Shown: positions 31,362 to 42,265, numbered from the stretch's first letter. The stretch is 64,000 bases of DNA from Sepioteuthis lessoniana (GCA_963585895.1 OY757913.1:102527471-102591470); one strand, 5' to 3'. The notes: generated by a model not told the origin, from the sequence alone. Numbers and translations are program-made.

Positions 31362-31585
31362 TGTGGTAAACGTATTGTGCTACAACATCGTAGTAAGCGT
31401 ATTCGAAATCCAGTCACTCTAATAGGTTCACTTTCGGATAAATACCATTAGGAAAGATCTTAACTCACTTATCTCTCCAGGTATGGATTAAATAATAACA
31501 GCAGTGTTTGAAAATGATGGCTTTGGCATTAAATAACCCATTAAACTTGATATGCCATTAAAAAAAGAAACCTAACAAAAACTGT
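31362..31585 (+). mobile_element. SINE-B copy
   Basis: tRNA-like head (ccgtgtggtaaacgtattgtg; B box gtattcgaaatccag), body (ttcactttcggataaatacc) and hairpin tail (tttggcattaaataaccc, then ttgatatgccattaaa), ending in 'gaaacctaac'. Confidence 0.8.
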
Positions 31586-31660
31586 GTAGGTAGTTTGGCA
31601 GTTACCAGCGATTTAAGAGCGAGTTGTTTTCAACTCATAGCGCCTATAACATTGAAAAAG

Positions 31661-31950
31661 GAGGTGCCCGTGGTGTAGTCGTTATCGTCGTAGGAAATGA
31701 ACACGGCGACACGAGTTCAAATCCTGGATGAGACTGATTGCATTTCACATAGCACTAATACCCTTGGGAAAGGTATGAATCCGATTATTCTCCCTCCAGC
31801 TATGGGTAAATAGTAGGACAGACTAGGTTCTTCAGCCTTGGTTAGGCAACTAGTCTAGGAGAAGGAAAACTCTGAATTCAAACCTGTTAAACTCCGCTTA
31901 AAAATTGACCTTGTGTCATATCCTGCCCGAGCGGAGGGGTTGGTAAATGG
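31661..31950 (+). mobile_element. SINE-A copy, best preserved
   Basis: A box TGGTGTAGTCGTTATCG, B box GAGTTCAAATCCTGG, body to 'cgagcggaggggttggtaaatgg'. The target-site duplication TATAACATTGAAAAAG (31645-31660) and TATAACTTTGAAAAAG (31951-31966) is 16 bp with one mismatch. Full length about 290 bp. Confidence 0.92.
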
Positions 31951-32424
31951 TATAACTTTGAAAAAGAGACCATCTCCATATGTCTTTTTTCGGCAGGGGG
32001 TATTTTTCAATATTTTAATGAAAATCTTTTACGCTTGTACCGTGGGTTGAGTTTAAAATTTCGCAGCGTGGCTGGCAATAATTAAACATTGATTACAGAT
32101 ACAAGAAAATGCGTCCATTACTGAAGCTCTAAAAGCTATGTGGTTCGCCTGAGTGCACTTAAGCTTTGACTAAAAGCTAATGCCAAAATGGTAATTGAAT
32201 TGTATAAAACGCGTGTGCATGATAGATTTGAATACGTGAGAATTACAGATATATTTGTGGGGCGAATGTGATCTGCAGCATGTATAAAGTGCAACCAAAA
32301 AGCTAAGGGCACTAAAACCGTGTGGGTAGTGCGGGTAATGTCTACAGAACTGCATCCCTCGTCAAAGTTAAAATGTTGACGCAATAGTCTTTCAATTAAG
32401 TATGAAGGGAATCATGAAATAATC

Positions 32425-32665
32425 ATATTTACCAACTCCTCCGCTCGGGCAGGATATTTTACAGGTTTGAATTCAGAGTTTTCCTTCTCCTAGACTAGTT
32501 ACCTCACCAAGGCTGAAGAACCCATTCTATTTACGCACAGCTGGAGGGAGAATAATTTGATTCATACCTTTCTGAAGGGTATTAGCGCAATGTGAAATGT
32601 AATCAGTCTCGTCCAGGACTTGAACTCGTGTCCATTTCTTACGACGATAACCTTTACACAACGGA
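32425..32665 (-). mobile_element. SINE-A copy, reverse
   Basis: Reverse complement of SINE-A from 'accaactcctccgctcgggc' to 'cgataacctttacaca'. Flanked by AATAATCATAT and AATAATGCATAT, a probable target duplication with one inserted base. Confidence 0.85.
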
Positions 32666-32749
32666 ATAATGCATATCCTCGAGAGACATGGACTCATTGT
32701 GCGAAGTTCAAGTACTAAACGATGCTTTTGTGTTTTTTAATTTAAAAAA

Positions 32750-33060
32750 AAAACTTTTTTAGCTGTTTAAATTTCTGAGACGAAGCTTGATGATTTTTAT
32801 CATTAAGAGTTTTCGGACTATTGTCTTAATCTTTATTGTTATTTCCTCAACGTTTCGGCCGATATGTCCTCCGGTCTTCTTTATTGAATTCATGGTGGTC
32901 GCTTGTTCTGATTCTGTTAGCCATAACAAGGTACAAGTGTTAAGTATTCCTGTATTGTTACTCACCTGCAGTCAGGATTGAACCTGCAACCTCCAGACTA
33001 TTGTCTCCTTTGAAGCTTAGGGATCAACGTCTATAACCGTTACGCTATGTGTCCAGCTGG
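32750..33060 (-). mobile_element. tRNA-derived SINE with hammerhead-like segment
   Basis: The minus-strand head has A box TAGCGTAACGGTTATAG and B box AGGTTCAATCCTGAC (reverse of about 32970-33050), both good matches to Pol III boxes. The body (about 32840-32885) contains CCGAAACG preceded by a GACCG/CGGCC stem, the right half of a hammerhead-like core, but CUGAUGA is not recognisable. Whether head and body are one element or two neighbours cannot be told from one copy. Confidence 0.5.
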
Positions 33061-33544
33061 ACTATTCAAAGTGAATTTTGGGGGAGAGAAGACGTAAGGT
33101 CTGCCGGTAACCCTGCGTGGTTAAGAAGTTATGGGTCAATATGTACAGGCTGTCTTCGTCTCTCCACGTCTTCGGTCACCTTCATGTCACCGTTTTTTTC
33201 ACATCACCGAAGAAGAATAAAGAATCGTATATATTACTAAAACCAAGTGTCGTGATTTTTTTTCCTTCATCAAGTTTATTTAATAATTGTATGATATTTA
33301 ATGCCAATTCCAGTTTATACATATATATTAGAAATATAATTTGTAAACATAAATCAACAAAGTTGAATAGATCCAACTATTGCTCTGTATCACTAACAAT
33401 TCAATTAAACATCATTTATTTTTATACACAGTTAAATGATCAAAGAGTTCTATTTAAAACACTTCAATTTAGCACGAGTGATTTGTTTACACACAGTGTA
33501 AATATATAACAGCTCTATTTGAGCCTTTGATTGGATCCGATCAA

Positions 33545-34172
33545 TGTTGTATATTGTCCTTCGACCCGGCCAAACATGCCATTCCAAAATGATGCACCGG
33601 AAGGAAGTGACTCATTCCGATTGCAGTTATTGGAAGAAATCGCGTTGGCGGGCTTGGCTGACAATATGGGAAAAGGTAAAATCCCGCGTTACAATCATAG
33701 ACTGATGCACCGGAAGAGAGTGTCCTGTGAACTGCATGATAGTTATTTCCGCTTGATGACAATCAAACATGCTATTCCAAGGACAGCGGAAGTGATGCAT
33801 TCCGATGGCCAGTTATGGGGAGATACTGAGTGGGCGATTGAACTATTATATAACTCGGTGAGGACAGGAAGTCTGTTAGTTGGAGATCAGATGAGTTAGT
33901 GACAAGATGCGTTTGAGGAAGCCAGCATCCAGCAGAGAGTGGGCCCCTCGGGCTTCTGGTTGAGCATCAGGAGAACGAGAAAGACACAACGCTGATGACC
34001 ATAAGAGTGGGGGTCAATATGTTGCAGTTCTGTTCGGTCTCCAACTCCCTCTCACACACACAACCCTTTCAAATAAAGTGAGTGGTATATTTTTCTAAGA
34101 CCTGTGTCGCTCGTCTTCATTGCGTCACTATGTATTCTGCATGTATATGTGTATATATGCATATTTACAATA
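33545..34172 (+). mobile_element. LTR-2 solo LTR, copy 3
   Basis: A 628-bp element starting TGTTGTATATTG, flanked by TCAA at 33541-33544 and 34173-34176. Polyadenylation region 'ctttcaaataaagtgag' near 34070. The frame 33531-33899 runs through the left part without stops but encodes nothing recognisable. The 3' terminal bases have decayed from the expected ACAACA. Confidence 0.85.
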
Positions 34173-34213
34173 TCAAGTGCTACCACTCTGAATCAAAGTA
34201 GACTAAGGAGTAA

Positions 34214-34748
34214 TGTAATATAATTGCGGAGGGATTTCGTTTTGTATATCTTGCCTTTGGGTTTAGTTAGGATGAGAACCTTTCCGCTCAGTGCATGGGT
34301 TAGTTAGGTGCAAACATGAGCGCAGGTGTTCACGCGCGTTTGGGGAGGATGCGTCATTCAGAGATGTCAAAATAAAACCACAGAAAGAAATGGACCAGGG
34401 GGTGTGAATGACGTCCTGCACCGGGAGCGTGGATTGGGGATTTTGGGGACTTCAGAAAAAGCAGTGAATTGATTTTTTGCCTCCGAACGAGGGAGTCGAG
34501 ATTCAGTGCTGGGCGAGGCCAGACGACTTTGTGCGCTACGTGCGCCGCGCGTTGATTGGGTTAAGAACTGACGATGTAAAAGCAGTCAGCATAGAAAGAT
34601 TGTGTCTCTCTCTCCTCATGTCGAAAAACCTTTAACTAAAAAATAATACAGTTTCGTACCTGAACCAATTTCGTGATTTTTGTATTTTCGGGATTTCTGT
34701 GTTTATGAACAACTATGAAAGTTTTTCCGAATCGTGGACCCTGTATAT
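34214..34748 (+). mobile_element. LTR-1 solo LTR, copy 5
   Basis: A 535-bp element starting TGTAATATAATTG, flanked by GTAA at 34210-34213 and 34749-34752. The CRE has decayed to TGACGTCC (34409-34416). The R region 'gaaagattgtgtctctctc' and 'gtttcgtacctgaacc' are intact. The 3' end is eroded. Confidence 0.87.
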
Positions 34749-35002
34749 GTAATAGCAATAGCTAGGAAAGAGTACTCCATATTCCTAAAAGCTTTGGGAT
34801 TCCTGAATCCTCACCATCTACTTGTTTAATGACCTATCCAGGACAGTCTTTAGGGGATATTACCCCTTTGCAGAGAGGCAGTTGGTGTATTCTACAGCCC
34901 CAGCTGTAACTGAGTGTAAACAAATGATCTCTGGCTTGTTTAAAATTGTTATCTACAGACTGTTCGTTTGAAAATCATGTATATATATATATATATATAT
35001 AT

Positions 35003-36323
35003 TGTTACGCCGCCATGTGCCCAGCAGGCTTGCAGAGTGTTGTTCGTTCCGGCAAGTCCACCAGTTAACGCAGGGCACAGGTGTGGGCTGTGGTTTGCCG
35101 ACACTATTTAATTTTACAGATATAATCAACTCCCAAGCTGAACCACATTCTAAAGCCACCAAATGGGTTATAGTGGAATTATTAAAAGTCAACACAGCTA
35201 ACTGGCGAGCTTTCCCCTCAAATACAAGGTCTTCGACAGATACAATACTTCCACTACAAAGAAGGACTCTGAACTGCCGTGTCTGAGTTAACAAGAATAA
35301 TAACAATATTCTTTTATTGAATAAAAGAAAGAAACAAAGGAAAAAAACAATTCAGGTAAAAATCAGAAGCGAGAAAATCTTTCTGTATATCGGAAGAGCT
35401 CCCATTAAAATATTCGTATCCCAGACGAGGTCATCAGTTGATATCTGTTAATGGCGGAAGGTGAGAATATAGTTCGTCAGTGATAGACACGTTCCACTTC
35501 CCTTTGGGCTTCGGGATTTAATGGTAGAGTTCGTGCTCCAAATCTTAAATTTATCAGTGGGGGAATATTCTCTCTTTTCTCTTCTATCTTATCAGGGCTA
35601 TTCTTTCCTTCCGTAATTTGCCTTTTAATCACGTCAGCATGAATGCAGCAAGATAAATTTGAATTTACTTAAATTGTATGTTCATTCACTTGGGATTCTG
35701 TGGAGTTTATTCTTTTCTCTTTTTCCTCTCGTTATTGGATTTCCCTAACACGTTGGTAGAAGGATACACGTCTTATTTCAGATAAGACCAAGATTAATTA
35801 TTATTTCTTTCCTCGTGGATAAGTCTTTTCTTTAGGCATTCATTTAACGATGCTTACCATACCTCGGAGTGCTGGTTCTGTCAAAGGAGAAGCTTTTTCT
35901 TTTCCTCTCAGTGTTCTCTACGTGGCATGACTTTTGGAATTTGGGTTTCTTCCGTATCCAAAATTATATCTTCAATTTCAACGAGCAAAAGGCAATTGCT
36001 CACGTGTCTTCTTTCTTCGACGAATAAATGGCAACTGCTTAGTTTCCGTAATTTGAAAATTTACCACGTGTTGGCTTTTTGGAGGTTTCTTCCTCAGTGC
36101 CAATTATGGTTACAGATCTGCTTCTCCGATGACGCACACATGGTTAATAGGGAGTGGGGTTATTCCATGCCCATGACAGTTTGTACTAATAGAGAGGGTT
36201 GAAGAAAGACGGTCCCTCTTTCCACTGATAATTCTGCTTACTACAATCGTCGTCTGATAGCTAGCGTGTCACACCTCCTTCCCCCATAACCGGCAAATGT
36301 ATGAGAGTGTCATATTTCCAAGT

Positions 36324-36327
<4 letters not shown>
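35003..36327 (+). mobile_element. Solo LTR, 1.3 kb, inside a (TA)n array
   Basis: Begins TGTTACGCCGCC and ends CCAAGTAACA, giving inverted TGTTAC/GTAACA ends. Both flanks are (TA)n (34980-35002 and 36328-36369), consistent with insertion into TA repeats and an ATAT duplication. Several AATAAA signals lie near 35316. The long frames on both strands (up to 117 codons) match nothing I recognise. No protease, RT or integrase block is visible, so I read it as a solo LTR rather than a whole element. It is a single copy in this window. Confidence 0.6.

Positions 36328-36369
<42 letters not shown>
36328..36369. repeat. (TA)n microsatellite
   Basis: Right flank of the 1.3 kb solo LTR. Confidence 0.95.
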
Positions 36370-36372
<3 letters not shown>

Positions 36373-36794
36373 TTAACTTTATTAAATTAAAGTGTTGATA
36401 TATCTTAGCATACACCAAACGACCAACGAAAAGTTATGGCTGGTCCTACACAGGTTTTCACCACTATAAAAAAATCACTTCTGTAAGTAGTACAACCGTT
36501 CCAATTCGTCTCTCAAATGTAGCGCCCTCAAAGATTGGAGATCAATGGAAGATTACATAACACCAATAACAGATACACAAGGGACCCATAAAAGACAAAG
36601 ACTTTTCCTTCTGTTGAAATTGTAGATGTGTTAACTTAATAGTAAATTTCTATATAGTTTATTCTTTATCAGTGTGATTTGACTCTTTCATTTTCTACGA
36701 TTAGTTATATTATTTGACAAATAAAATAAAATCCAAATTAAAAAGAAGAAACATTTGTCTTTTAAAAAATATTTCAGTTTTTTGTGAACCATCC

Positions 36795-36796
<2 letters not shown>
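36370..36796. other. No recognised gene
   Basis: AT-rich single-copy-looking sequence. Confidence 0.45.

Positions 36797-36840
<44 letters not shown>
36797..36840. repeat. (TA)n(TG)n compound microsatellite
   Basis: Array immediately downstream, in minus-strand terms, of the hammerhead-like core at 36890-36950. Confidence 0.95.
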
Positions 36841-36889
36841 GAGAAAAATTGATAACAAGGTAATCCAAGTGGAAGGAGAGATTTAATAT

Positions 36890-36950
36890 AAAGTAAAGTC
36901 GACACTATAGCGTTTCGGTTGTACTGAACCATCATCAGGGCTATGAGGGA
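36890..36950 (-). ncRNA. Hammerhead-ribozyme-like core, best preserved
   Basis: The minus strand reads CTGATGA (36932-36938), one unpaired T, stem II GGTT/AACC, then GAAA within 36912-36916. Stem III is ACGC/GTGT with a TATA loop, followed by C at 36901, the expected cleavage base. All catalytic-core bases are present. Stem I pairs poorly (C-G, mismatch, G-C, A-T), so cis-cleavage is uncertain. It lies downstream of a possible Penelope-like endonuclease tail on the same strand. Confidence 0.5.
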
Positions 36951-37093
36951 TGATATTAGTGATGTTAAATCAAGGATGGATGTTTAAAAATGCAAAATAC
37001 AAAAACCTTGGGGAATGTTTGAATAACAAGAAAAAGTTGGCCGTTTAATTAGTGAATCAGCATTTGTTATTTTAATTTACATCATTTCACTTA

Positions 37094-37372
37094 TTAGGAA
37101 TGTTGAACAGAATCTATGTTACGTTTCTTTATCGAGAAAGATTTCGAATCAAAAAGAAGAAAAAGAAAAACAAAAAGAAAAATAGAAAGCATAAAAATTA
37201 TGATATATGTGGAAAATATTATGCAAGGATGGAATCTATTGTAGCTATTTAAAATGGATTTGCTCAAGTTAGGAGAAATTTTATAAAACCCAGGACGAGT
37301 ATTTAGGGAATTAAAGAATGATATAGCAGCGGCTTCGAAAATTCGTCTTTGACTTTTATTATTTACTTCCAT
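37094..37372 (-). pseudogene. Possible Penelope-like GIY-YIG endonuclease C-terminus
   Basis: A 92-codon minus-strand frame. Its first 45 residues contain QRRIFEAAAISFFNSLN and RPGFYKISPNLS. An arginine-rich lead into I.EA..I with a Glu, then LN and a GFY/ISP motif, resembles the end of the GIY-YIG nuclease of Penelope-like elements, where this Glu and Asn are conserved. The second half is a hydrophobic low-complexity stretch. The upstream nuclease and RT are absent; an HT repeat lies about 90 bp further up. The hammerhead-like core and microsatellite follow downstream, as in Penelope-like termini. Confidence 0.4.
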
Positions 37373-37464
37373 ATAAATAATAATTATCTTATTAGTTCTA
37401 CTTAGGTGTAAATAATCTATACTTAGACGGTAATATAAAATCTAACCCTTTCAAGAATTAAGGT

Positions 37465-38090
37465 TGCCCAGTCTGCTGGGGCTGTAGAATATACCGACTA
37501 CACCTCAACGAGTGTCCTGAATATAACACTAAACAATCGGATGGTGAGGTTCCGGTAATGCTGGGGTTTTGAGGCATGCGGTGCACTACTTCATTGCCAT
37601 TGCTCCCAGGTCAATTCTGGCTCGTCATGGTAGCACCTGATAGGGCCCTATCTATGGGTTAGATAGAACTAACGGCATACTTATGCTAAGCTGAATTGTT
37701 TCACTAAACTGAATACCTTGAAATAGAAATATTTTTCACAATTAAACTCTACTTACATTTAAACTGTATTCTTATGCTACATTGAATTATTTGAAATGGA
37801 ACTGTTTTTTGACATGAAACTGTACTTACACTAAACTGATTTGTTTGATATAGAACTGTTTCGACATTTAAATGTAAACTAAATCTGTGCTTATTCTTAG
37901 CCGAATTAGAACTGCTTGAATACACTGAATAGCTTGAAATAGAAATGTTTTTCGCAACTAAGCTGTACTTTAAATTTAAATTGCATGCTTATGCGAACTG
38001 AATTGTTTGAGATAGAACTGATTATTTACTTAAAAATGGATTTGACATTACGTAACCGACAAAGGTTGATATTCCATAATACCCAACCGA
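37465..38090 (-). mobile_element. HT repeat copy, reverse, nearly complete
   Basis: Begins 'gcccagtctgctggggctgt', continues with the head (gagtgtcctgaatataacac, ggtgaggttccggtaatgc, gttagatagaactaac), several subrepeats of 'aaactgaattgtttgaaata.aactg', and ends in the hairpin tail (gatttgacattacgtaacc, then aaaggttgatattccat). Confidence 0.85.
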
Positions 38091-38377
38091 CCAACCAAGA
38101 ATTTAGGGTTGAATGTTGTATTTGACAGTAAGAAAAAGATAAAAAGAAGAAAGAAAAAGGAAAATAGGAAAGGCTGTAACATTTTACAAGTTTGGTTTTG
38201 ATAAAAACTAAGATAATCTCATGCAAGTACTCAACTCTTAGGGAAATGTTATTATCCATACAATCATATTCGAACTTCAACATTTAAATATCTTGAAATC
38301 TAATTCAGTAAAATCGATTTGTTGAAGATTATATATTCTATGTGAATTGGTCCTAAGTCTGTCGCTCTCTTTATATA

Positions 38378-38410
<33 letters not shown>

Positions 38411-38519
38411 TCTTGTGTGTGTGTTTGTGTGTATGTGTGTTTATATGTAAATATGTATGTGTGTGCGTATGTATATTTTCCCGATCACTCCAATATGGGC
38501 GGGTTGCAACAAAAGTCCA
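38091..38519. other. Unassigned with (TA)n array
   Basis: No gene is seen. (TA)n at about 38373-38410 runs into a degenerate (TG)n region to 38465. Sequence 38091-38350 could be the upstream continuation of the Penelope-like remnant beyond the HT insertion, but no domain is visible. Confidence 0.35.
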
Positions 38520-38660
38520 GTTTTAAGCTAAATTTGAATTCAGAGTTTTCTTTCTCTAGACTTGTAATGTAATAAATGCAACTGAACCCGTTCTGCCTAA
38601 CGATTTATCCATAGCCTGAGAGAAAACAAAGTAATCCATCCTTCTTCCAAGAGCATTAAC
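38520..38660 (-). mobile_element. SINE-A fragment, reverse, diverged
   Basis: 'ttgaattcagagttttcttt', 'ctctagacttg', 'tgaacccgttctgcc' and 'ttatccatagcctgagag' follow the SINE-A body in reverse order; the tRNA-like head is lost. Confidence 0.6.
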
Positions 38661-40053
38661 AAGAAATGAAGAATTTAAAGTCGAGTCTCCTTTTCCATTT
38701 CCAACGACGTGTTTTTTTGTTTTTTTTTTATCACGTAGATTGTTTACAACTACATCCGGGTGGGTTCGATTTTTTCTCCAGAAACTGGTACCTCTGTATT
38801 AGGAATTACAGTTCTATTTTTAGACTTGATGCAAGGCTGGTATTTATCTGATATTCCAGAATATTCAGAATGTGGAACAAGTACGTTTTAGGGTGGGGCC
38901 TTCGCATGAATCGAGGCTTATGTGAAGTTGAGACAGCAATTCTTGGCCTCTTTCAGCTTTCCCCGAATGGTGCACCTCAGATGCCAAACAATAAACTTAG
39001 TCCTGCAAACAGATAAAATTTCGGGGGAAGGCCCCCTGAAAATAAATGTTAAATATCAAACTTCACGACATTTATGCCGCGACAATCGGCTGCCAAAACA
39101 TCCAACAAGAATATCGGGGTGCTTTTGTTTGATCTAAGGCTTGTTTTCATTCATCTGAATTTTTTTAAATTCGAAAATTGCAGCGAATAAGTTCATTTTT
39201 TGGTCTAGAAATATTTTCTTCAAGACTAGTCGACTGGTTGACGACTCTGGTAAAGATTTGGATTTTTACCCTGCCGTATAAGTCGACCTATCACTTAATG
39301 TTTCAGAGATTTTTTTCCTCGTTTAAAAGGTTGAACTATACGCTGCAGTTCACGGTAATAAAATTGTGTGATGGGACCAACGTTGTAAAACTAAGAGCTC
39401 AATAGTTAAAAGTCATTAAAATATAAGATCGATACATATTAAAATTTTAGTAAATGTCTAAGAGGAATTTCTGCAGAGATTGAATTAAAAATATACTCCA
39501 AGTGTTTTTGTTAGGAAAATTGTGTTGACTTTAACATTTACTCCTGACAATAATGTTTCGCATATTCTTATAAAAAAGAATTGGAGTTAAAAATTCTCTT
39601 CATTTTGATATGGCTTATATCCTTGAGGAACAAAAATAGAAACATGCCATTCTTTTTTTTCTTGGATTTTATTTATCTTTTGTCATATTTTGAGAAGATG
39701 AATTTATAAAAGAAAATAAAAAAAAAGAATATAAGGTTGTGACTTTTCTTCGTGTGTATAAAGAAATACGAAGTGAATATGCTGTTATTTACAAAGCTTA
39801 AATTAATCTGACTTTCAAAGTCTGTGTTGTTGCCTTCTCAGTGTAGACAAGATTCACTAGGCTAGCGGATTGGCCCACGAGACACACTTGACTTCTATAA
39901 CGCTACACTTAAGAGGAGGAAAGTCAACTTCCTTTTGACAGGATTAGTTGGTTTTGGAATGCATATGCATGGAAAAATCGTTGGAATTTTGTACAAGTGA
40001 CGTCCCTCGTGCGATTCGAATGGACATAAACACATACACAGACAGACAGACAG

Positions 40054-40056
<3 letters not shown>
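38661..40056. other. No recognised gene
   Basis: Mostly unassigned; the small frames at 38666-39405 show no domain. It ends with a short (CAGA)n run near 40040-40055. Confidence 0.45.

Positions 40057-40113
<57 letters not shown>
40057..40113. repeat. (TA)n microsatellite
   Basis: TA array at the 3' tail side of the LINE copy with tandem expansion. Confidence 0.95.
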
Positions 40114-40115
<2 letters not shown>

Positions 40116-40740
40116 TCGTCATCATGTGGTGCTGATAGCACATAGCACCTTGACTTGCTCTTGCCATCTTCCCCTATCAGCCTCAGTTCATTGAAGGACC
40201 TCCAGACTGCATCCTGAGCCTTACAGAGCTGATAGCACATAGCACCTTGCCTTGCTCTCGCAATCCTTCCATATCCTCCAGAGCACCTGGTAGGGCCTCC
40301 AGACTGCATCATGAGCTAGACAGAGCTGATAGCACATATCACCTTGGTTTGCTCTCGCCATCTTCCCCTGTCTGTCTCAGTACATGGTAGGACCTCCAAA
40401 CTGCATTCTGGGCCTTACAGAGCTGATAGCACATAGTACCTTGACTTGCTCTCGCCATCCTTCTCTATCTGCCACAGCACCTGGTAAGGACCTCCAGACT
40501 GTATTCTGACCCTGACAGAGCTGATGCACGTAAGACTTTGCTGGTTAAGCAAAACAGGCGTGTCCACGTGTATATGTGCATTGGAGTACATCAGTTGTGA
40601 TTTTCTTCTTACTTCTCCTGCAGTGCCCAACATGTCTTGTTCATCTTCATAGGATGGTTTGTAAGATGGGGGACAAGTCGCCATACAACTCTTGTTTTCT
40701 TGGTTGATACGTCCGGGATTTGTTTAAAACAGAACGTAGG
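40114..40740 (-). mobile_element. LINE 3' end with ~97-bp tandem expansion
   Basis: A (CATCGT)n-like tail at 40114-40126 is followed by repeated 'gctgatagcacatag.acc' and 'cttgctctcgccatc' units starting near 40130, 40228, 40325 and 40421, with a fifth degenerate start at 40521, a period of 96-99 bp. The remaining 3' part (40540-40735) resembles in reverse the RTE-like family (cagtgcccaacatgtcttgttc; agatgggggacaagtcgccatac). The units contain 'ctccagactgcat' and 'cagagctgat' segments from the region after the RT. Confidence 0.7.
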
Positions 40741-40795
40741 ATTTGTACTATGAAATGGTGAGTTATGAAGAAAACGAAAACCTAATTTCTAAGCA

Positions 40796-40798
<3 letters not shown>

Positions 40799-40865
<67 letters not shown>
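40799..40865. repeat. (GA)n microsatellite
   Basis: About 66 bp of uninterrupted GA. Confidence 0.97.
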
Positions 40866-40868
<3 letters not shown>

Positions 40869-40899
40869 AAAATAAGAAAGAAAAAAGCTAACATAGAGT

Positions 40900-41470
40900 C
40901 TATGAGGGCGGGTAGTTGACCTATGAGTGACTTAGGCTAAGGCAGTTGTAAGTCAGCCGGTCACGAATGAATGACTACGTTAGTTGAGGATGACTAGAGA
41001 AAACTGGAGGTCCCAAATTCTTATGTGGAACCAGAGGAAGCGGATGTTCCTCTCGTTACCACCAGGTGAAAGCGTAAGAATGGCTTGTTTTTGAGAACTG
41101 ACCGCGAGACACGAAGAGGTAAAGACATCAGTTGAAGACAAGCCACGAAGATGAAAGGAGACTAAAGTTTACGTGCCCTATTTTGGGGGTTGGTCTCCCT
41201 AGAGGGCTTTAGACTAGACACGACCCAACAGAAAAGCATGCTGGAACTAAAAAATAAAACCACGAAGAATATTCAAGGGATGTGTCAGCTCCTTCTTTCT
41301 CGCCATATATTGTTTCTCTTTGCCCAGCTAACGATGTCGACTCATCTTCCATACTTTCTTTCTTTCCCCCGGCGACTAACTACGAATAAAGTAGCTAATA
41401 AATTTTTGACTTGTTAAACAGAATTTCGTGCGTTCGTCAACTTTTTTTTTACGGTGGGGTTACAACGAGG
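40900..41470 (+). repeat. LTR-like repeat H, copy 1
   Basis: The right part (41190-41470) matches 44655-44935: 'agactagacacgaccca', 'ctcgccatat...ttctctttgcc', 'ttccatactttctttc', 'aataaagtagctaataaa', 'ttcgtcaac' and 'acggtggggttacaa'. The polyadenylation-like AATAAA followed by about 80 bp and an end near 'gggttacaacg' suggest the R-U5 part of an LTR. The left boundary is uncertain. Confidence 0.45.
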
Positions 41471-41714
41471 CCCTGGAGGAGCGAATGTCTATTCATTACC
41501 ATTAGGTACGGATATCTAGTCGGTGCCATATCGGTACAGCATTCTTGCATTGCCCCCATATTAAAGCGTTTTCTAAAATCTCAGAAGCTTTTCATCCCAT
41601 TATTATGTGGTTCACATATTTATTGATAAGATCTTCAAACTGATGCTTAATGAAGAATTGCTAGCCTTTTAAATCCTTACCCCCAAAATGTTCTAAATTT
41701 GGCTTGATTATGAC

Positions 41715-42265
41715 GGCACGTCAACTTCCTTAGGGTTATTTTATGGCTTGAAGATAGGGAATTGCGTTCATCCAACCACTTGACATTAGTATTCTTATGT
41801 TATATAAATGATTTGCCCACAGCTGTATGATTTCAGTAAACTTGCGATAATGATCCTTAATAAGTGATTGAAAGGTTCGCAGACACAATCTAGAGCGAAC
41901 ACCGGTCTAGATAGACCTCAGACCAGTCCATCCTAGGTGGGTGGGAGCTCCAGCGTCTCCACAATCGTATCACTAACAAATCAATTAAGCAGTCATTTGT
42001 TTACACACAGTTAAATGATCAAACACTTCCTTTACAAACAATTCAATTTAGCATGTCATTTGTTTGCACACAACTTAAATGGCCTAGCCAGTGTGGACCA
42101 AAGAGCAAAGGTAATGATGGGGTACTCCATATTCCCCAAATCTTGAAAGTTGGAGTCTCACCAACATATGGCTTAATGTCTCGTATCCGGGACACTTGTT
42201 GTAGAGGGAATCTTACCCTTTCTGCAGAGAAACAGTCATAGTATTCAACAGCGCACACCAGTAGA
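41715..42265 (+). mobile_element. HT repeat copy
   Basis: A decayed tail (atgacggcacgtcaacttcc, then ggttattttatggc) is followed by subrepeats and two head segments (41900-41970 and 42080-42265, 'gtaatgatggggtactccat', 'gagtctcaccaacatatgg'). Confidence 0.7.

Larger units (their letters stand above)
33285..34920 (+). mobile_element. HT repeat with two nested solo LTRs
   Basis: Tail remnant (atgatatttaatgccaattcc), subrepeats, then the head split twice: 'ttggatccga' precedes LTR-2, the fragment 34177-34209 (gtgctaccactctgaatc...) lies between the LTRs, and 'gcaatagctaggaaagag' through 'cagccccagctg' follows LTR-1. Removing both insertions restores a continuous HT head. Confidence 0.85.

Noticed and set aside
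32845-32885. GACCG/CGGCC stem followed by GAAACG as an active hammerhead ribozyme
   Set aside because: The CUGAUGA block is not recognisable, so only half the motif is present.
32945-33060. A-box and B-box pair as a true tRNA
   Set aside because: The box spacing is plausible but the arms do not pair into a cloverleaf and a SINE-like body follows.
34953-35306. Overlapping 117- and 94-codon frames on opposite strands as genes
   Set aside because: They fall at the 5' end of the 1.3 kb LTR-like element, show no domain, and one runs into TA-derived residues.
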